A DNA stretch of 64,000 bases from Candidatus Gastranaerophilales bacterium. GTDB lineage: Bacteria; Cyanobacteriota; Vampirovibrionia; Gastranaerophilales; Gastranaerophilaceae. Position numbers and translations under genes: made by a program. Below, piece by piece: positions 28,064 through 36,647 of the stretch. The notes below the pieces were generated by a model. That model had not been told where the DNA came from. It searched no databases and was given only the letters and a program-made list of their open reading frames with translations. Location: contig CALVAP010000004.1 of NCBI GenBank assembly GCA_944325625.1, positions 124,001 to 188,000 on the forward strand, in the 5' to 3' direction. How positions within the stretch are numbered: position 1 is the first letter of the stretch; every line of letters starts with the position of its first letter.

Positions 28064-29248
28064 CTAGTAAGGCAGCCCAAGACTTGTTAACTCAGAAAAA
28101 TTATACCCCCAAAGATTTAATTCAAATGGCATGCTCACAACAGAATCATCGTTATCTACACACTTTGGAATCCCTTTTTGAACAATTACATTGTTAGCAC
28201 CTTCGGTATCCTTAAATCTTACCCTTAAAGCTGCCATGTCAGGTAAATTATGCGTATCAACCTTCGAACTGACATCCGGTTCTATATATTCATATATTGT
28301 TCTATTTCGTTTTTTAATCGGGTTAAACTCGTAAAAATACAACTTAGGGGCATTCTTACAGTTATTGTTAGACAGATACATATCATTAAATATAGATCTT
28401 GCAGGATAAGCATTGTCCACGGATGAGGACATGTAATACTCAGCATCAATATATGAGGTCTTTGTTGTTTTTAAGACATATTTCTTTCCGTCAACTTCAA
28501 CCAAGAATACACCATCTTTGTTCATTCCATCGGTAAAGCGTTTTATTTTATATGTTTTATTGTTAATAACAAAATCAGGAATATTCTTTGTTAGTTCCTT
28601 ACTTTTAGAGGCTTGCTGCGTTAAATAGTCACATAATTTATCAAAATCCTGCGATGAGCCAAACCCTTCGGGCAGTTTTCCCAGATTAAATGTTTTTTTA
28701 AAATCAACTTTACCTTGCACCTTTTTAAACGACCAATCGGGTCTTAATGTTATTAATTCTTCAAGTGTTACTTTTGGGTCATTCCACAATCTATCTATGT
28801 ACTTTCGATAGTTCATTTGAAATTGAGGTAAGAAATTATTCTCAAAAGCTTTTTGACCTAACGCAGATTTAAAAGCAGCCATATGAGAATCAAAACTTCT
28901 GATATTTGTGCTTAGGGCTTCTACTAATTTACCATTTTTATTCGAAACAGCCTTTAGTGCATATTGCAAAGCTTCTTCTGGAGATTTGGTTCCTAAAAAC
29001 TTCAAGAACCTTTCTACAAATTTATCCGCAGCCTCATCAATTTTTGCCTTATCAGCAATCCTTGAAAGAGGAACGCCCTTAAAGCGTACCCCCAGAGCAG
29101 CAAGATTGTTTGCATAAACTTTCTGAACAGTATCCTCATCTGCAACTTTTGATAAACCCTCCGTAATAGGTTTCTCTACTACTTTCGCCTTCAAAGATTG
29201 AATACCGGTTTTTACAAGATTTATTGCTTCATATTTTATATCACTCAT
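28064..29248 (-). CDS. unknown protein with a minimal protein-kinase-like C-terminal half
   Basis: 394 residues. The N-terminal ~225 are helical and unassigned. From ~230 the sequence resembles a kinase N-lobe: a DGMNKDGVFLVEV hairpin, then YVLK with Lys260 in the beta-3 position, and IYEYIEP as a hinge. Then Asp347, Asn352 and Asp365 occur in RFKD...ANNVIV...CVDND, with spacings of +5 and +18 that equal Asp166/Asn171/Asp184 of PKA. Only 29 residues follow, so the C-lobe would be minimal, as in some effector kinases. No signal peptide. The kinase assignment is inference. Confidence 0.5.
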   Translation of the reverse strand: MSDIKYEAINLVKTGIQSLKAKVVEKPITEGLSKVADEDTVQKVYANNLAALGVRFKGVPLSRIADKAKIDEAADKFVERFLKFLGTKSPEEALQYALKAVSNKNGKLVEALSTNIRSFDSHMAAFKSALGQKAFENNFLPQFQMNYRKYIDRLWNDPKVTLEELITLRPDWSFKKVQGKVDFKKTFNLGKLPEGFGSSQDFDKLCDYLTQQASKSKELTKNIPDFVINNKTYKIKRFTDGMNKDGVFLVEVDGKKYVLKTTKTSYIDAEYYMSSSVDNAYPARSIFNDMYLSNNNCKNAPKLYFYEFNPIKKRNRTIYEYIEPDVSSKVDTHNLPDMAALRVRFKDTEGANNVIVQKGIPKCVDNDDSVVSMPFELNLWGYNFSELTSLGLPY

Positions 29249-29310
29249 ATTCTAATGAAGTGAAAAATAATAAAAAAAGTGTTCAAATTAAGATGCAATA
29301 TTAAAAAATA

Positions 29311-29652
29311 TTAACAATTATCGGGTGAATTCTCCCAAATTTTATGAGAAAACATTACATCCTCAATATTCATACCCAATGACTTTGATATAGGTATAAG
29401 CTTCTGCATAATTAATCGTTTCGACATTACAAGTTCACTCGTTACTCCAGCATTTTCACAGGCTACCTTCAAAATTTTATTAACCAACGCAACAGGATAA
29501 GAACGCTGCTCGAACCTTTTTCCAACAACCTGCCCCCAGACTTTTGAAAGGTTGTATTTTTTAATTTTTCCTGCAAGACTAGACGAAGCAACTATACTAT
29601 CAAGCGTACAGCCTATCTGTTCAAAATCGGAATAACGAATATTTTTTTTCAT
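29311..29652 (-). CDS. dciA: DciA-like (DUF721) replicative helicase-loading protein
   Basis: 113 residues. The pattern of an N-terminal SDFEQIG helix, LSKVWGQVVGKRFEQRSYPVAL and NKILKVACENAGVTSELVM matches the DUF721/DciA family. DciA is the ancestral bacterial loader/operator of the DnaB helicase where DnaC/DnaI is absent. No Shine-Dalgarno is visible; TATAAT sits six bases before the ATG, suggesting a leaderless mRNA. Confidence 0.75.
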   Translation of the reverse strand: MKKNIRYSDFEQIGCTLDSIVASSSLAGKIKKYNLSKVWGQVVGKRFEQRSYPVALVNKILKVACENAGVTSELVMSKRLIMQKLIPISKSLGMNIEDVMFSHKIWENSPDNC

Positions 29653-29658
29653 AAAAAG

Positions 29659-29667
29659 ATTATATCA
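29659..29667 (-). promoter_or_regulatory. extended -10 promoter of dciA, leaderless
   Basis: On the minus strand TGATATAAT is followed by exactly six bases and then the ATG at 29652, with no RBS between. No convincing -35 is seen. Confidence 0.5.
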
Positions 29668-29758
29668 CACTTGAATTTCTAATATTTTACTTGACGAATA
29701 CATATTATAGGGTTTTATAATTAAATAAAACATATGAAGGTAAGAAGAAGGAGAAAGT

Positions 29759-31510
29759 ATGATTTTAGATAAAGTTAATTCACCTAAAGATTTAAAAAGT
29801 CTGAATTTAAATGAAATGAATACACTGGCTAATGAAATGCGAGAACTTATTATAAAAAAAGTCAACACAACAGGCGGACATATGGGTCCAAACCTGGGAA
29901 TCATTGAGGCTACAATAGCAATGCATTATGTATTCAATTCTCCACAAGACAAGATTGTATTCGATGTTTCGCATCAATGCTATCCTCACAAAATTTTGAC
30001 AGGACGAAAAGAAGGATTTATTAACCCTGAGAATTATTTTAAATTCACAGGATATACAGCACCTGAAGAAAGTGTGCACGATTTATTCAAAGTTGGTCAT
30101 ACATCAACCTCAATAAGCCTCGCAACAGGTGTTGCAAAAGCAAGAGACTTAAAAGGAGAAACCGGTAATGTAATAGCGCTAATTGGTGACGGCTCGCTAA
30201 GCGGCGGCGAAGCGTATGAAGGATTAAATAACGCAGCCATACTCGGTACTAATATGATTATTATTGTTAATGATAATGATATGTCTATTGCCGAAAACCA
30301 AGGCGGACTGTATCAAAACTTAAAAGAACTGAGAGAAACCAATGGAAAAACCTCCCTTAACTTCTTTAAAACTCTCGGGTTTGATTATCTATATGTGAAT
30401 GAAGGAAACAACATTGAAAAATTAATTGAAGCCTTCAAATCGGTTAAAAATATTGACCACCCTATTGTCGTACATATTAATACGCTTAAGGGTCATGGAT
30501 TGGCTGTAGCAGAGCAAAATAAGGAAATTTTCCACTGGATGTTACCTGGATTATTGGATAAAAAACCAAACAGTACCGCTCAAACAACCGAAGACTACTA
30601 TTCTGTTACAAAAGAATTCATACTGGAAAAAGTCAAATCTGACCCGAGTGTAATCGCAATCTCCGCTGCAACACCAGGGGCTTATGGCTTTACGAAAGAC
30701 TATAGAGCCAAACTTGGAAAACAATACACTGACGTTGGTATTGCCGAAGAGCATGCAGTTGCTTATGCTTCTGCATTAGCTAAATCCGGAGCAAAACCTA
30801 TCCTTTCAATTCTAAGCTCTTTCGTTCAAAGGACCTATGACCAGCTATCTCAAGACTTGTGCTTGAATAACTCGCCAATTACAATGATTCTTCACTGGGG
30901 AGGACTCTCAGATGCAGACGCTACTCACTTGGGCTCGTTTGATATTCCGCTTATAAGCAATATTCCAAATATTGTTTACCTTGCCCCAACCTGCAAAGAA
31001 GAATACATAAGAATGCTTGAATGGTCATTAACCCAACAAGACCATCCTGTTGCTATAAGAGTCCCCAACACTCAACTCGTTTCTACTGGAATTGAAGATA
31101 CTACAGACTACTCTAAACTAAACAAATTCAAAGTCTGTGAAGAAGGCGAAGATATAGCGATAATAGGACTGGGCACTTTCTTTTCTCTTGCAAAAGAAGT
31201 TAAAAGTAATCTAAAAGAAAAACTTAATATAAATGCAACACTTGTTAATCCCAAATTCATTACCGGCATAGATGAAGAACTTCTTGAAAAACTAAAAGCT
31301 GACCATAAGCTTGTGATAACACTTGAAGATGGTATTTTAGACGGAGGTTTTGGTGAAAAGATTGCTCGCTTCTATGGAAACTCTAGCATAAAGGTTCTTA
31401 ACTACGGAGGTAAAAAAGAGTTTACCGATAGAATTCCGCTCCAAACTCTTCATCAACGTTACAGACTAACACCAAAACAAATTCTCGAAGATGTTGAGAA
31501 ATATCTTTAA
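29759..31510 (+). CDS. dxs: 1-deoxy-D-xylulose-5-phosphate synthase-like, TPP-dependent
   Basis: 583 residues, shorter than the usual ~620. N-terminal TPP module: TGGHMGPNLG, FDVSHQCYPHKILTGR, GHTSTSIS, and IGDGSLSGGEA. Pyrimidine-binding module: DVGIAEEHAVAYA. C-terminal transketolase-type domain ends the protein. DXS makes DXP from pyruvate and glyceraldehyde-3-phosphate for isoprenoids and for PdxJ. Several DXS-typical segments are changed or shortened (no GLSGFP-like stretch), so a DXS paralogue or other transketolase-like enzyme is possible. AAGAAGGAG precedes the ATG. Confidence 0.7.
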   Translation: MILDKVNSPKDLKSLNLNEMNTLANEMRELIIKKVNTTGGHMGPNLGIIEATIAMHYVFNSPQDKIVFDVSHQCYPHKILTGRKEGFINPENYFKFTGYTAPEESVHDLFKVGHTSTSISLATGVAKARDLKGETGNVIALIGDGSLSGGEAYEGLNNAAILGTNMIIIVNDNDMSIAENQGGLYQNLKELRETNGKTSLNFFKTLGFDYLYVNEGNNIEKLIEAFKSVKNIDHPIVVHINTLKGHGLAVAEQNKEIFHWMLPGLLDKKPNSTAQTTEDYYSVTKEFILEKVKSDPSVIAISAATPGAYGFTKDYRAKLGKQYTDVGIAEEHAVAYASALAKSGAKPILSILSSFVQRTYDQLSQDLCLNNSPITMILHWGGLSDADATHLGSFDIPLISNIPNIVYLAPTCKEEYIRMLEWSLTQQDHPVAIRVPNTQLVSTGIEDTTDYSKLNKFKVCEEGEDIAIIGLGTFFSLAKEVKSNLKEKLNINATLVNPKFITGIDEELLEKLKADHKLVITLEDGILDGGFGEKIARFYGNSSIKVLNYGGKKEFTDRIPLQTLHQRYRLTPKQILEDVEKYL

Positions 31511-31536
31511 TCTTTAAAAATAAAATATAAATTAAT

Positions 31537-31565
31537 AAGGAGCATTACAACTTGCTCCTTACTTT
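31537..31565 (+). terminator. terminator after the dxs-like gene
   Basis: AAGGAGCA / TGCTCCTT stem with an 8-nt loop, then ACTTTTAATTT. Confidence 0.7.
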
Positions 31566-31581
31566 TAATTTGTCTAAAAAT

Positions 31582-31607
31582 AAAAAAACGGAGCAGACAC
31601 CTGCTCC
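31582..31607 (-). terminator. terminator of tRNA-Arg
   Basis: Read on the minus strand: GGAGCAG, 4-nt loop, CTGCTCC, then G and seven T. It lies 24 nt after the tRNA 3' end. Confidence 0.7.
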
Positions 31608-31630
31608 CTTTGATAGCTACTTGTTAAAAA

Positions 31631-31704
<74 letters not shown>

Positions 31705-31775
31705 ATCCATATTGGATTTAATCTTATAATACTTGCTAAAGATTTTTTTTCAACTCTTTGTTGAATTTTTATAAC

Positions 31776-32747
31776 CTATTCTCTTTTCTTATCATATGCA
31801 CTTACTACTTTTTTTGCAAAATCTTTTTGTCTGCGCACCATCCACAAATGCGCACTGATTTTACCGTTGTCAAAGCTAAACGGATTTAATCTTGTTATGT
31901 AGCTTGATTTTGTGGTTTCACTAACAATAAATCCCTTATTCTTACCCGAGTAATTTATATTTACATCCGGTAAATTTATCGCAGCTATATCATTTCTATG
32001 GTTATAGCAAATCCAGAATTTTCCATTTTTAACAATATATTCAAAAACATTAACTTTAGTTTTTTTAGACATAATATCTGCAAAATATTTTGCATTTACA
32101 GTAGTATTCATATCTGCAGACGTAATAAGACCAACAAACCTGCTATCTTTATTTAGTTTTGGGATAAGTCTTTTTTTCACATAATCTAACGCAACTACCG
32201 AACCATAACTATGCCCGATAATAACATATTTCCCTCCAATTTTTTCAGTCGCATTATCTATTCTGTCTAAAAGAATTTCCTGTTTAGTTTTATCTTCGTT
32301 AATAATATAAACCTGATATAAAAAATCATTAATCACATTTCTTATATACACTGCCCAACCACCTGAGCCACTATCTTTAGTGAGAATTACCGGCAAAAAA
32401 GGATTTAATAACTTTTCGTCAAATTCCGTTGTATCCTTAGTTTTAGATTTATTATGTGCTGTGTTTAAATCCCTTAGCCCGTTTTGATAGAGAATATAAG
32501 CAGCATCATTGCACAACAAATCACTCCAGATAACCACTTCCATTTTTCCACTAAAATAATAGTCATCCGAAAGCCTCTGACCTCGAAAAGCATTATTTAA
32601 ACCATCCGCCTCATCATAAACCTCTTGCGTATCATAAGCATTTACCCCATGAATATATATTATACTTACCGGATCTGCACAAAAAGCCTTCCCCCAAAAT
32701 ACAAACACTAAAATCACACCAAATATTAACTTAACACCTAATTTCAT
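31776..32747 (-). CDS. secreted alpha/beta-hydrolase, lipase-like
   Basis: 323 residues. A signal peptide (KLGVKLIFGVILVFVFWGKAFCA) ends near residue 24. YIHGVNAYD gives the oxyanion strand, and GHSYGS carries the nucleophilic Ser of the GxSxG elbow. A later Asp and the His in SAHLWMV are candidates for the rest of the triad. Likely an exported esterase or lipase in the periplasm or outside. No RBS; TGA-TATTTT lies six bases before the ATG. Confidence 0.75.
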   Translation of the reverse strand: MKLGVKLIFGVILVFVFWGKAFCADPVSIIYIHGVNAYDTQEVYDEADGLNNAFRGQRLSDDYYFSGKMEVVIWSDLLCNDAAYILYQNGLRDLNTAHNKSKTKDTTEFDEKLLNPFLPVILTKDSGSGGWAVYIRNVINDFLYQVYIINEDKTKQEILLDRIDNATEKIGGKYVIIGHSYGSVVALDYVKKRLIPKLNKDSRFVGLITSADMNTTVNAKYFADIMSKKTKVNVFEYIVKNGKFWICYNHRNDIAAINLPDVNINYSGKNKGFIVSETTKSSYITRLNPFSFDNGKISAHLWMVRRQKDFAKKVVSAYDKKRE

Positions 32748-32753
32748 GATTTT

Positions 32754-32762
32754 AAAATATCA
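32754..32762 (-). promoter_or_regulatory. extended -10 promoter of the secreted hydrolase, possibly leaderless
   Basis: TGATATTTT on the minus strand, six bases before the ATG at 32747; no Shine-Dalgarno. Confidence 0.35.
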
Positions 32763-32888
32763 CATAATAATTATTTTCTTACTCCGTCTTACTACTCCAT
32801 TTTATTAATATTTTTTCATAATTAGCTTGATATTATTTATTTTTAAGATATGATATTTTTACAATATCAATACAGAAAGGAAGCAACT

Positions 32889-33077
32889 ATGTCCAGAGAA
32901 TGCGCAATATGCGGTAAAAAACCAATAAAAGCAGCTAAAATCTCTTTTTCGCATAAACAAAACGTACACAGACAAAACCCAAATCTTCAGTCTGTAAAAG
33001 TTAACGAAAATGGAACAGTGAAAACTATAAAAGTTTGTACCTCTTGTATAAGAGCTAACAAAGTTAAACGAGTGTAG
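32889..33077 (+). CDS. rpmB: 50S ribosomal protein L28
   Basis: 62 residues: CAICGKKP at the N-terminus, SFSHKQNVHRQNPNLQSV in the middle and CTSCIRANKVKRV at the end. Two CxxC pairs are kept, so it is a zinc-type L28. AAAGGAAGCAACT precedes the ATG. Single-gene unit closed by a terminator. Confidence 0.96.
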   Translation: MSRECAICGKKPIKAAKISFSHKQNVHRQNPNLQSVKVNENGTVKTIKVCTSCIRANKVKRV

Positions 33078-33094
33078 TTAAAAATTTTTGGAAA

Positions 33095-33122
33095 AAACCG
33101 GTCAAACAGACCGGTTTTTTTT
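33095..33122 (+). terminator. terminator of rpmB
   Basis: AAACCGGTC / GACCGGTTT with a 5-nt loop followed by T-run. Confidence 0.85.
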
Positions 33123-33174
33123 CGTATTTATGTCCTATAATAAATTTGAATTTAAAATCATATAGGAGGATTTT

Positions 33175-34641
33175 ATGAATATTAAATTAGAGAAAAAACC
33201 AATTCTTCAAATCAACTCTGACCTTCTGGTTCTTGGAGTATTGGACACAAAAACTCAAAAATGTGAAACTTTTAAAGCTATTGACAATGCGACTGATAAA
33301 ACCATTAGCAAATACGTGTTTTTGCAAGAACAATTCAAGCCCAAATTCCTTTCCACATATACACTCCCAACGCTGGGAAAAATTAAAACACCTAAAATTC
33401 TACTAATAGGATTAGGCGAGGAAAAAGAGCTCTCAGCGGATAAGGTAAGACAAGCTGCAATTGAAACGGCTAAAAAAATAAAGTCATACAAGAATGTAGC
33501 AACCGCTGCCATTTGTTTCCCTCTGCCCGAAAAAGCTGAAGAATACGTCCAAGCAATAACTGAAGGAATTATTATAGGAGACTATAACTTTGACAAATAC
33601 AAATCAGAAAAAAGTAAAAATATCTTAAAAAATGTAATAATTGCGAGCAAGTCAACATCAAAATCAATACAAGAAAGCATAACAAAAGGTGAAATTTTCG
33701 CCAAATACACAAACTTTGCAAGAAATTTAAGTAACGAACCTGCACAATATGCAACACCTACAAAACTTGCACAACTTGCAAAAGCTATTCCTAATATTAC
33801 AACAGAGATTTTTGACAAAACAGAATGCAAAAAAATGGGAATGGGAGCCTTTCTAGCCGTAGGGCAAGGAAGCGACCAACCGCCAAAGTTTATTCATATG
33901 TCATACAAACCGACAAAAAAAGCCGTTAAAAAACTGGCAATCATAGGTAAAGGAATAACTTTTGACAGCGGTGGATACGATATCAAACCCCCGTCCAGTA
34001 TGCTGAATATGAAAGATGATATGTCTGGCGCCGCAGCTGTTCTTGGAATAATGAGTGCAATTTCGGAACTAAAACCTGATGTTGAAGTTCACGGTATAAT
34101 TGCCGCCTGCGAAAACATGCTAAACGGAAGCTCCTATAAACCCGGAGATATTCTTACTGCCAAAAACGGTAAAACAATCGAAGTCGACAATACCGATGCA
34201 GAAGGCAGACTCACTCTTGCCGACGCACTATGTTACGCAGAAGAACTTAAAGTTGATGAAATTATTGATATTGCCACATTAACAGGTGCATGCATGGTAG
34301 CGCTTGGGCACTTTGCCAGCGGAATTATGGGTAACGATGAAAAACTTATTGACGACATCCAAACAGCATCAAATAAAGCCGGTGAAGCTTTCTGGAAACT
34401 TCCTATCTGGGACGCTCATATGGATTCTTTAAAAAGCGATATAGCCGATATGAAAAATACCGGTTCAAGATATGCTGGTGCCTCTGTTGCAGGAGCATTT
34501 TTGAAAAACTTTGTTTCTAACACCAAATGGGCTCACCTTGACGTTGCGGGTACTGCCTTTTTAGACACTGCATATAAGGGTTTTCCTAAAGGCGCAACAG
34601 GTATTGGCGTAAGAACTTTATTAGAATATATTACAAGATAA
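33175..34641 (+). CDS. pepA: leucyl aminopeptidase, M17 family
   Basis: 488 residues. The C-terminal catalytic domain has GKGITFDSGGYDIKP (metal-binding Asp), and NTDAEGRLTLADAL, the family signature with catalytic Asp/Glu/Arg. It removes N-terminal residues from peptides with two metal ions in the cytoplasm. TAGGAGGA precedes the ATG. Its own terminator follows. Confidence 0.95.
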   Translation: MNIKLEKKPILQINSDLLVLGVLDTKTQKCETFKAIDNATDKTISKYVFLQEQFKPKFLSTYTLPTLGKIKTPKILLIGLGEEKELSADKVRQAAIETAKKIKSYKNVATAAICFPLPEKAEEYVQAITEGIIIGDYNFDKYKSEKSKNILKNVIIASKSTSKSIQESITKGEIFAKYTNFARNLSNEPAQYATPTKLAQLAKAIPNITTEIFDKTECKKMGMGAFLAVGQGSDQPPKFIHMSYKPTKKAVKKLAIIGKGITFDSGGYDIKPPSSMLNMKDDMSGAAAVLGIMSAISELKPDVEVHGIIAACENMLNGSSYKPGDILTAKNGKTIEVDNTDAEGRLTLADALCYAEELKVDEIIDIATLTGACMVALGHFASGIMGNDEKLIDDIQTASNKAGEAFWKLPIWDAHMDSLKSDIADMKNTGSRYAGASVAGAFLKNFVSNTKWAHLDVAGTAFLDTAYKGFPKGATGIGVRTLLEYITR

Positions 34642-34673
34642 CGACTAAATCTAATACTTTTATCTAATATAGC

Positions 34674-34710
34674 AACGGACCGTTTTCATATTGAAAACGG
34701 TCCGTTTACG
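34674..34710 (+). terminator. terminator of pepA
   Basis: AACGGACCGTTTTC pairs with GAAAACGGTCCGTT across a short loop; moderate T content after it. Confidence 0.7.
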
Positions 34711-34751
34711 GTTAATGCAAAAAACTACAACATAAAATATAAATAAATATT

Positions 34752-35687
34752 ATGAAACAAAATAACATAAAAATTTTATTTATATTACTAACATTTTTTT
34801 CAGCAGGTTTGCAAGGTTTTGCAGTAACTCCCGCTCAGAACCTTGCGCTGATTGAAAACCACATATTCGGATACGAAAATACAACCTCAAAAGAAACAGA
34901 ACGTTTGAATAAGATAGAGAAATTTGTCTACGGTTCAACCAAAACAGGCTCAACAACCGCAAGACTAAAACAACTGAATACCGACTTGGGTCTGGAAGCT
35001 AACGAAAAAGAAAAAATAGCTACCGCAAACAACTCAAACACCCGACCCCAACAAAACATCTATGACGAAGCGCAAGAAGCCTACGCAAATGAACCAACAG
35101 ACCCAAGCGCACAATATCCGATTGTGGATAATATTGAGAACTCACTTCTCAAACAAACCTACAAAAATGAAAACATCTACAAACGCCTTGATCGGCTTGA
35201 ACAAAAAGCATACGGAAAAATCTCAAAAGCGTCCTTAAGCGAAAGGGTGGAAAAGCTCTCGAGTCTTGTTACTCCGCCGCAAACCCAAATACCTACCTAC
35301 GATGATTATATGGCAAACAACGACGAGTACAACTACTTCAGCCCCGCAACTAACGGTAACCCCAGAGCCTCATCCGGTCCAACCCATATTCCCGCTCCGG
35401 AACCCAAGGTAAACGAAAGTACAGAACTACTTAAACTTGAACAAATAGTATTTGGAAAAACTTTTACAGAAGATAGTACCAGCAGAAGGCTTTCGCGACT
35501 GGAGAAAAAAGTTCTAAACAAAGACTTTGCCGCAGAACCAAACGAACTTCGTATCGAAAGGCTTGCAACTGTTGCAAACGCTCAACAGTCAGCGCAAGTT
35601 TATAAAGAAAACAAGCTGATGCAACACCTCTCAACAGGAATTCAAATTGGTGGAATGATATTAATGATATTGGCTATGATTCTCTAA
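34752..35687 (+). CDS. exported protein with RL-x2-LE...YG repeats, unknown
   Basis: 311 residues. A signal peptide covers ~1-25 (ILFILLTFFSAGLQGFA) and a hydrophobic segment ends the protein (~290-311). In between are several copies of a short motif: IE-x2-[IV][FY]G...ERLNKIEKFVYG, KRLDRLEQKAYG, and LEQIVFG...RRLSRLEKKV. The repeats are ~25-40 residues, helical, with a Pro/Asn-rich linker near 175-220. A periplasmic or envelope structural role is likely but unproven. It overlaps the convergent pilin gene by 4 nt. No RBS is visible. Confidence 0.55.
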   Translation: MKQNNIKILFILLTFFSAGLQGFAVTPAQNLALIENHIFGYENTTSKETERLNKIEKFVYGSTKTGSTTARLKQLNTDLGLEANEKEKIATANNSNTRPQQNIYDEAQEAYANEPTDPSAQYPIVDNIENSLLKQTYKNENIYKRLDRLEQKAYGKISKASLSERVEKLSSLVTPPQTQIPTYDDYMANNDEYNYFSPATNGNPRASSGPTHIPAPEPKVNESTELLKLEQIVFGKTFTEDSTSRRLSRLEKKVLNKDFAAEPNELRIERLATVANAQQSAQVYKENKLMQHLSTGIQIGGMILMILAMIL

Positions 35688-36487
35688 TAATTCATCTGCC
35701 AACCGTCTTCAATAATCCTCGCTGCACAACCCAGTCCGGCTCTACTTGGAACAGGCGGGCTCTCTGTCATTGAACAATATTCATAATTGTTATCCTTCCA
35801 ATAATTACAATAATAAGCAAAGGCTCCAACAAACTCTTGTGAACAAGCAGGTATTACTCGACCCGTATCGGTAACGAAAAAAGTAAAAATTTCCCTACCT
35901 AAAATCGGGTAACGACCATGGATCTGCTCACTCGATCCCCATCTAGTCGGTCGAACACTATTAGGATTTGTAAAAATATCTAATTTTAAACGTAAATAAT
36001 CTCGCTTATTAGTCCAATAATACATGTCATATGGAAAACCTGAAGTTAAAAGATAATAAGCAGCTCCTTTTGGTGCCAAAAACTTGTAGGAATGTTCTAA
36101 AGATGTATCTGACATAGGAGAAGCAAGATGAACTACTTTTTCGCCATTTAAACTTAGTCCGTTTACGTATGAAAGTGTTGGATTACCTGAGTTAACAACA
36201 TTATAAACATCCACCCAGCCCCTTTGGTAATACAAATACTTGGGAAAGTCAAAGACAAATTGACCCGAAGCAGAACAATCGCTCAATCTGCTTGTACAAT
36301 CATTATCTATCATAAATTGCTTAACTTCACTGCTAAGCTCTGCATATGCTCGCTTGAGTGTCGCAATATTTCTTGCCTTATCCATTTTGGACAACAAAGT
36401 AGGCAGTGTCAAACACGCAATTACTCCGACTATAACCAAAGTAATAAGAATTTCTGCTAGAGTAAAGGCCTTTAGATTCAAATTCAA
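35684..36487 (-). CDS. type IV prepilin-like protein (out of frame with its likely start)
   Basis: The frame encodes a prepilin: KA-FTLAEILITLVIVGVIACL, the class III cleavage/methylation motif and hydrophobic helix, then a ~240-residue globular part with Cys pairs. PilD-type peptidase would cut before the Phe. The only start in this frame is a TTG at 36487 with no RBS. A strong RBS (AGAAGGAGA) and ATG at 36593 lie upstream, but an 11-G tract between them puts that start in another frame, ending at a TAA. With 10 G the two join into one prepilin with a ~42-residue leader. Either phase-variable or a sequencing error at the tract. Confidence 0.8.
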   Translation of the reverse strand: MNLNLKAFTLAEILITLVIVGVIACLTLPTLLSKMDKARNIATLKRAYAELSSEVKQFMIDNDCTSRLSDCSASGQFVFDFPKYLYYQRGWVDVYNVVNSGNPTLSYVNGLSLNGEKVVHLASPMSDTSLEHSYKFLAPKGAAYYLLTSGFPYDMYYWTNKRDYLRLKLDIFTNPNSVRPTRWGSSEQIHGRYPILGREIFTFFVTDTGRVIPACSQEFVGAFAYYCNYWKDNNYEYCSMTESPPVPSRAGLGCAARIIEDGWQMNY

Positions 36488-36606
36488 AAAATTGGGCTTA
36501 GATTTCCAACTTTTTTTGCAAAAATCAAATCGTAACCTTTCTTTAGCAGCCCCCCCCCCCTACGGAGATAGGCATTTTAGCAAAATTACCCATATTTTTC
36601 TCCTTC
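36488..36606 (-). promoter_or_regulatory. RBS and leader coding region of the prepilin, interrupted by the G tract
   Basis: AAGGAGA then ATG at 36593 opens MGNFAKMPISVGGGG, which currently stops after the G tract. Removing one G continues as GGGAAKERLRFDFCKK and on into the pilin frame without a stop. Confidence 0.7.
36550..36560 (-). repeat. G11 homopolymer tract (C11 on plus strand)
   Basis: Eleven identical bases in a GC-poor genome, located inside the 5' coding region of a surface-protein gene. Tracts of this kind slip during replication and act as on/off switches in known contingency loci. Confidence 0.85.
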
Positions 36607-36647
36607 TGCACTTTTCTTATTTTCGTTTTTAAATCAAATTTAAAATT

